Shown here piece by piece: positions 60,701 through 64,000 of a stretch of DNA of 64,000 bases. The stretch is taken from the NCBI RefSeq assembly GCF_049705945.1, contig NZ_JBNAMV010000004.1, forward strand, positions 1,240,001 to 1,304,000, read 5' to 3'. Each line of letters starts with the position of its first letter. Positions within the stretch are counted from its first letter, which is position 1. The DNA is from Salarchaeum japonicum_A (lineage in GTDB: Archaea > Halobacteriota > Halobacteria > Halobacteriales > Halobacteriaceae). Below the pieces are notes generated by a model. That model made no database searches. It saw nothing but the letters and a program-made list of their open reading frames with translations, and was not told the DNA's origin. The translations under genes were made by a program, and so were the position numbers.

Positions 60701-60706
60701 TTTAAA
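60701..60706 (+). promoter_or_regulatory. TATA box (BoxA) of the site-2 protease gene
   Basis: TTTAAA is centred 27 bases upstream of the ATG at 60731, in the 79-base divergent intergenic region shared with the cupin gene. Confidence 0.65.
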
Positions 60707-60730
60707 CCCGTCTCGCCCAACTCCCTTGAT

Positions 60731-61885
60731 ATGCGCAGTTTCAAAATCGGGAGCGCGTTCGGCATCCCAATCAAAGTCGATCTGACGTTCCTCCTCATCC
60801 TCCCAATCCTCGCGTGGATCATCGGCACGCAGGTCGGGGACTGGGTCACCATCCTGAACGGCGTGTTCGGCACGAGCCTCGACCAGGCCGTACTCACGCA
60901 GGGCAACCGCGAGTGGTTCCTCGGACTCGCGGCCGCCGTCGGCCTGTTCGCCGGCGTCGTCCTCCACGAACTCGGCCACTCACTCGTCGCGATACGCTAT
61001 GGCTACCCCATCGACTCCATCACGCTCTGGATACTCGGCGGCATCGCCAGCCTCAGCGAACAACCCGAGGACTGGAAGCACGAGTTCACCATCGCCATCG
61101 CCGGCCCCTTCGTCAGCATCGTGCTCGGCGCGCTCTCTTGGGTCGTGCTCACGCTGTTCCCGCCGAGCCTCGAACTCGTGCGGTTCGTGTTCGGCTACCT
61201 CGCGCTGATGAACTTCGCGCTCGCCGCGTTCAACCTCCTCCCCGGGTTCCCGATGGACGGCGGCCGCGTCCTCCGCTCCCTCCTCGCCCGGAACCGGCCG
61301 TTCGCGCGCGCAACCCAGATGGCCGCCGAAGTCGGGAAGATGTTCGCCATCGTCCTCGGCATCCTCGGCCTGTTCGTGAACCTCTTCCTCATCCTCATCG
61401 CCTTCTTCATCTACATCGGCGCGTCCAGCGAGAGCCAGCGCACCACGATGAACGCCGCGTTCGAAGGCGTCAGCGTCGCGGACGTGATGACGCCCGAGCG
61501 CGACCTGAAAACCGTCTCGAAGGACACCACGGTCGCCGAACTCATGGAACGCATGTTCGACGAACGCCACACCGGTTACCCCGTCGTCGAACGCGACGAC
61601 GTCGTCGGCATGGTGACGCTGGAGGACGCGCGGAACGTGAAGGAAGTCGAGCGTGACGCGTACACCGTCGCGGACGTGATGACGCACGACGTCTACACGA
61701 TTCCGCAGTACGACGACGCGATGACCGCGCTCGAATCGATGCAGGAACACGGCGTCGGCCGTCTTATCGTCGTGGACGCGACCGGCAACACCGTCGGATT
61801 GGTCTCCCGCACCGACCTCATGACCGCGTTCAACATCATTCAGAACACGGGCCGGCGGGCGGACTCGCCGTCCCTGCGCGCCTAG
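60731..61885 (+). CDS. Site-2 protease-family metalloprotease with CBS pair (M50B)
   Basis: This 384-residue intramembrane metalloprotease has six helices in the first 230 residues. HELGH (about 80-84) provides two zinc ligands, and NLLPGFPMDGGRVLRS (about 170-185) supplies the third. Two CBS domains follow, VSVADVMTPERDLKTV and TVADVMTHDVYTIPQ (about 245-370), which usually bind adenylates and regulate activity. It cleaves membrane-bound proteins, possibly regulators. The stop shares CTAG with the glycosyltransferase gene. Confidence 0.93.
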   Translation: MRSFKIGSAFGIPIKVDLTFLLILPILAWIIGTQVGDWVTILNGVFGTSLDQAVLTQGNREWFLGLAAAVGLFAGVVLHELGHSLVAIRYGYPIDSITLWILGGIASLSEQPEDWKHEFTIAIAGPFVSIVLGALSWVVLTLFPPSLELVRFVFGYLALMNFALAAFNLLPGFPMDGGRVLRSLLARNRPFARATQMAAEVGKMFAIVLGILGLFVNLFLILIAFFIYIGASSESQRTTMNAAFEGVSVADVMTPERDLKTVSKDTTVAELMERMFDERHTGYPVVERDDVVGMVTLEDARNVKEVERDAYTVADVMTHDVYTIPQYDDAMTALESMQEHGVGRLIVVDATGNTVGLVSRTDLMTAFNIIQNTGRRADSPSLRA

Positions 61886-63081
61886 TCGTCCAGCTCCACG
61901 TCCAGTCCGTGGTCCTCGGCGATGACGTCCTCGAGGTCGACGGTCTGCTCCTCGTCCTCTGGAATGTCGTCGAACGCCACTTTCTCCGTCACCTCGAACG
62001 TCCGCGGCGGGAACAGCACGCCGTACGCCGCCCCGACCGAGTGCAGGAGGTTCGTGACCGGCGTCAACAGCACCGCGAGCACCGTCGTCTTCGCGCTCGC
62101 GCCGACCGCCCGCGCGCCGAGGAAACTCCACGCGAACAGGAAGACGAGCAGACACATCGTCCCGAGCGTGTACAGACGGGGATACGGGAGCGCGCCCGGC
62201 CGCAGGTACGACAGCACGGCGAACACGGGCATGACGAGCGAGAGTCCCCACGCGGCGTTCCGCAGGCCGTAGAACAGCCAGTACCGCCGCGGGAGTCCGT
62301 GCGCGTCCTCGCGCGACCCAGACATCCACCGACGGCGCTGCTTCACGAGCGCCGTCAGCGACGGCGGCGCCTGATTCACGAACTGTCGGCGGAGCAGTCG
62401 AAAGTCGAAATCGGGAACGTTCGTGGCCTGCCACGCGAACTTCGTGTCCTCGATGAGCGTTCGGCGGTCCCACGTCACCGCGTCCTCGAACTCCCGGCGA
62501 ACCGCGATACCGCCGCCCCACGCGTACAACGGCGCGGACAACCGATGGAACGCGCGCTGTTCGAGATGGTACCCCAACCGGAAGACGTCCGTGAGGTACG
62601 CGAGCCGCGACCCCGTGTTCACCGGGCGCTCCGAGAACTGCACGATGTCCGCGTCCGGAAACCCCTCCACGTCCGTAATCAGCGTGTCCTCGTCGAGATA
62701 GAGCACGAACTCGCGGTTACACGGAACGTTCTGGCGCGCCCATTCGAGCGCCCGCCCCTTCCGCTCCGCCACGCACTCGAACTCCTCGGGCACCACGAAC
62801 ACGTCCGCGCCCGGCACGTCGATGTCCTCCTCCGTAATTACTTGGGGACGCCCCAGTTTCGCCGGCACCGCATCCACCGTCCGCCGCACCACCTCCGTCG
62901 CGTTCACCGTCATGATTCGCACTCGGGCGTCCGACGCGTCGTACGGGAACTCCTCCGTCTGCCACCCCCGCGAGAACCAGCCGACTTCCAAAATCCACGA
63001 CACGACCGACACCGCGTACAACACGAACACCGTCCAGAGAACCGCCGCCAACCCGGCGTCCCCCAGCGCCCACACGTCCAT
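61882..63081 (-). CDS. Membrane glycosyltransferase family 2
   Basis: This 399-residue protein has an N-terminal helix (about 8-30), a cytosolic GT-A domain, and three or four C-terminal helices (about 255-340). Within the GT domain are the metal-binding VLYLDEDTLI (about 145), YAWGGGIAVRREF, LIEDTKFAWQA (catalytic ED), and QRRRWMSGSRED, the QxxRW motif of processive synthases. It resembles chitin/hyaluronan-synthase-like family 2 enzymes and may extend a surface polysaccharide or a lipid-linked sugar. The true start at 63081 omits a 20-codon extension. Confidence 0.88.
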   Translation of the reverse strand: MDVWALGDAGLAAVLWTVFVLYAVSVVSWILEVGWFSRGWQTEEFPYDASDARVRIMTVNATEVVRRTVDAVPAKLGRPQVITEEDIDVPGADVFVVPEEFECVAERKGRALEWARQNVPCNREFVLYLDEDTLITDVEGFPDADIVQFSERPVNTGSRLAYLTDVFRLGYHLEQRAFHRLSAPLYAWGGGIAVRREFEDAVTWDRRTLIEDTKFAWQATNVPDFDFRLLRRQFVNQAPPSLTALVKQRRRWMSGSREDAHGLPRRYWLFYGLRNAAWGLSLVMPVFAVLSYLRPGALPYPRLYTLGTMCLLVFLFAWSFLGARAVGASAKTTVLAVLLTPVTNLLHSVGAAYGVLFPPRTFEVTEKVAFDDIPEDEEQTVDLEDVIAEDHGLDVELDD

Positions 63082-63185
63082 ACCCCTCCTCACACCCCCG
63101 AACAGTTCAAACTCACTACTCGAAACCGCGACGCTCGACAAACGGACTGCCAGCTATCGGCTCGTCGCGTTAGTTCGTAGAGAAG

Positions 63186-63258
63186 GTCCAGGTGCGAGAA
63201 TTGAACCCGCGTCTCAGCCTCCACAAGGCTGAAGGATAGTCCACTACCCCAACCCGGA
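63186..63258 (-). tRNA. tRNA-His (GUG anticodon)
   Basis: On the minus strand the anticodon stem CAGCC/GGCTG encloses loop TTGTGGA, anticodon GTG. The acceptor TCCGGGT pairs with ACCTGGA, the discriminator is C73, and the extra G-1 is encoded at 63259 as expected of His tRNAs. The T arm is CGCGGGTTCAATTCTCG-like. No intron is seen and no CCA is encoded. Confidence 0.94.
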
Positions 63259-63303
63259 CACTGCACTCTGGCGTACTCGCCGTGTGCAAATATGCGTTAC
63301 GAA

Positions 63304-63426
63304 TCAGCCGGGTGTGACGGCGGTATCGCAGACGGGGCAGGCGGCGGTGTCGCCGGCGTCGTCGAGGTCGGTTTCGCGCCCGGTCCAGCCACAGGTCGGA
63401 CACTGCGCGTACTCCGTCGTCGCCAT
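63304..63426 (-). CDS. Tiny CPxCG-type zinc-ribbon protein
   Basis: This 40-residue protein reads MATTEYAQCPTCGWTGRE, then DTAACPVCDTAVTPG. Two CPxC knuckles about 20 residues apart should bind zinc. Such proteins are common in haloarchaea. The ATG at 63426 is supported because the frame upstream has no zinc-ribbon features. It lies between tRNA-His and a divergent unknown gene. Confidence 0.65.
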   Translation of the reverse strand: MATTEYAQCPTCGWTGRETDLDDAGDTAACPVCDTAVTPG

Positions 63427-63504
63427 ACCGGACGTGTGGGTCGAAGCCCCGAAAACCCTGTGCCGAGGCAGTACGCTTTTTGCTCGCGTCCGCCTACTCG
63501 GAGT

Positions 63505-63960
63505 GTGGCGTTCCCGGATAAGATCTACGTGAAGAACCACCGGCAGGTGGTGAGCCAGTTGGACGCGAACTTCCCGAAGGGCGCGTTCCACGGCGCGACC
63601 CTCGACGTGCTGTTCAGCGGGAGCAACCTCGACCAGTTGAACGAGGCGACCCAGGAGCGCGTGCTGGACTTCGCGAAGGACTTCCTCGACTGCAACTGCG
63701 ACTCGAACCCCTACTGTGGGCATCCGGAGCGGAAGTTCATCCAGTACGTGCTCGAACTCCGCGCGCAGGGACTCGACCCCGAATCCATCGTGGACGTGAT
63801 GACGGAGGACTACATGGTGTACGCGTACCCGGGTGACGTGTACTCGTTCCTCGACAACGCCGTCCGAACGCTGGAGGCGGTCGAGGAACTCGCGGCCGTC
63901 GACGGCAACTCCGAAGCCGAACGGCGTGCGGGCGAGAAGAAGCGCGAACTCTCCGGTTAA
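63505..63960 (+). CDS. Conserved haloarchaeal protein with Cys-rich motif
   Basis: This 151-residue protein starts with GTG (AFPDKIYVKNHRQVVSQL). The centre holds CNCDSNPYCGHPERKFIQYVLELRAQGLDPESIVDV (about 62-97), a Cys3/His zinc-like motif, followed by YMVYAYPGDVYSFLDNAVRTLEAVEEL. From memory this resembles the C-terminal domain of archaeal COG1202-type helicases, here as a separate protein 5 kb from a helicase (56117-58189) that appears to lack such a domain. The function of the domain is unknown. It ends with a TTAA overlap against the last partial gene. Confidence 0.72.
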   Translation: MAFPDKIYVKNHRQVVSQLDANFPKGAFHGATLDVLFSGSNLDQLNEATQERVLDFAKDFLDCNCDSNPYCGHPERKFIQYVLELRAQGLDPESIVDVMTEDYMVYAYPGDVYSFLDNAVRTLEAVEELAAVDGNSEAERRAGEKKRELSG

Positions 63961-64000
63961 CCCAACTGGAACTGTTCGTCGTCCTCGTCGTCGTCGAGGT
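63957..64000 (-). CDS. C-terminus of an unidentified acidic protein (truncated by window end)
   Basis: On the minus strand the frame enters from beyond 64000 and ends LDDDEDDEQFQLG with TAA at 63957-63959. An acidic tail like this is typical of haloarchaeal proteins. Only 13 residues are visible, so no identity can be given. The stop overlaps that of the convergent gene by four bases, as at several other convergent pairs in the window. Confidence 0.45.
   Translation of the reverse strand, partial: LDDDEDDEQFQLG

Noticed and set aside
1..64000. CRISPR array, transposon, integrase, or prophage
   Set aside because: No direct-repeat array, transposase or recombinase motif was found on either strand; the Cas4-like gene is isolated.

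Overview
The window is a 64 kb, very GC-rich chromosomal segment of an extremely halophilic archaeon (class Halobacteria). The evidence is the strongly acidic proteins, the halophilic-type 2Fe-2S ferredoxin with its acidic N-terminal insert, an MCM helicase, a TFB-type transcription factor, archaeal tRNA genes, haloarchaeal small zinc-finger proteins, and TATA-like boxes 25-31 bases upstream of many start codons (leaderless genes). I cannot name the genus. No transposase, integrase, CRISPR array, rRNA or prophage gene is visible, so this is core chromosome. The mcm to prs stretch resembles, from memory, the Haloferax volcanii HVO_0220-HVO_0235 neighbourhood.

Layout. 1-5.2 kb: the end of a peptide/nickel-type ABC permease, a PurD-like ATP-grasp ligase, a rubredoxin-like protein, a NifU domain protein and a RecJ/DHH nuclease. 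4.5-8.4 kb: a tetrapyrrole operon (hemL, then hemC, cobA, hemD) with hemB further on at 11.7-12.7 kb. 9.4-11.3 kb: an ammonium channel fused to a PII domain, behind a roughly 440-base AT-rich upstream region. 13-15.5 kb: a membrane HdrD-like Fe-S oxidoreductase. 15.5-17.6 kb: the biotin ECF transporter bioY-ecfA-ecfT, with a BirA-type operator upstream. 17.7-25.6 kb: CMI4-like protein, a degenerate Cas4-like protein, Sua5, a cysteine-less redoxin with a glutaredoxin, a CBS/CorC membrane protein, a PiT transporter, upp, and small membrane or zinc proteins. 25.7-36.4 kb: an S9 peptidase, a hisA-hisB-ACT-yigZ operon, a second PiT, ferredoxin, a preflagellin-type peptidase, hisI and glmM. 36.4-44.1 kb: a Tat lipoprotein, a beta-propeller protein, a membrane-bound ArsR-like regulator, prs, ileS, GNAT and HIT proteins. 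44.2-51 kb: two ParA/MinD-type proteins, a TFB, five uncharacterised haloarchaeal proteins and mcm. 51-64 kb: a secreted thermonuclease, tRNA-Pro, an SLC13/TrkA-C transporter, a DEAD/DEAH helicase, a prolyl oligopeptidase, a cupin, a site-2 protease, a glycosyltransferase, tRNA-His and small proteins.

Functionally, the Hem/Cob enzymes make uroporphyrinogen III and precorrin-2 for cobalamin and heme. The His genes form two separate pieces of the pathway. The 44-51 kb block places a replicative helicase, a basal transcription factor and ParA-type ATPases next to conserved unknown genes and is the best candidate for an undescribed cellular module.

The most unusual signal is at the DNA level. 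Two unrelated genes, hemB and the yigZ-like gene, each have a displaced second copy of their last 10-11 codons just downstream of the stop. The differences are mainly synonymous in one case, and in both a hairpin lies between the copies. These look like scars of insertion or recombination events that rebuilt the gene 3' ends. A second DNA-level pattern is that eight of the convergent gene pairs end in an exact four-base shared stop, six of them CTAG.
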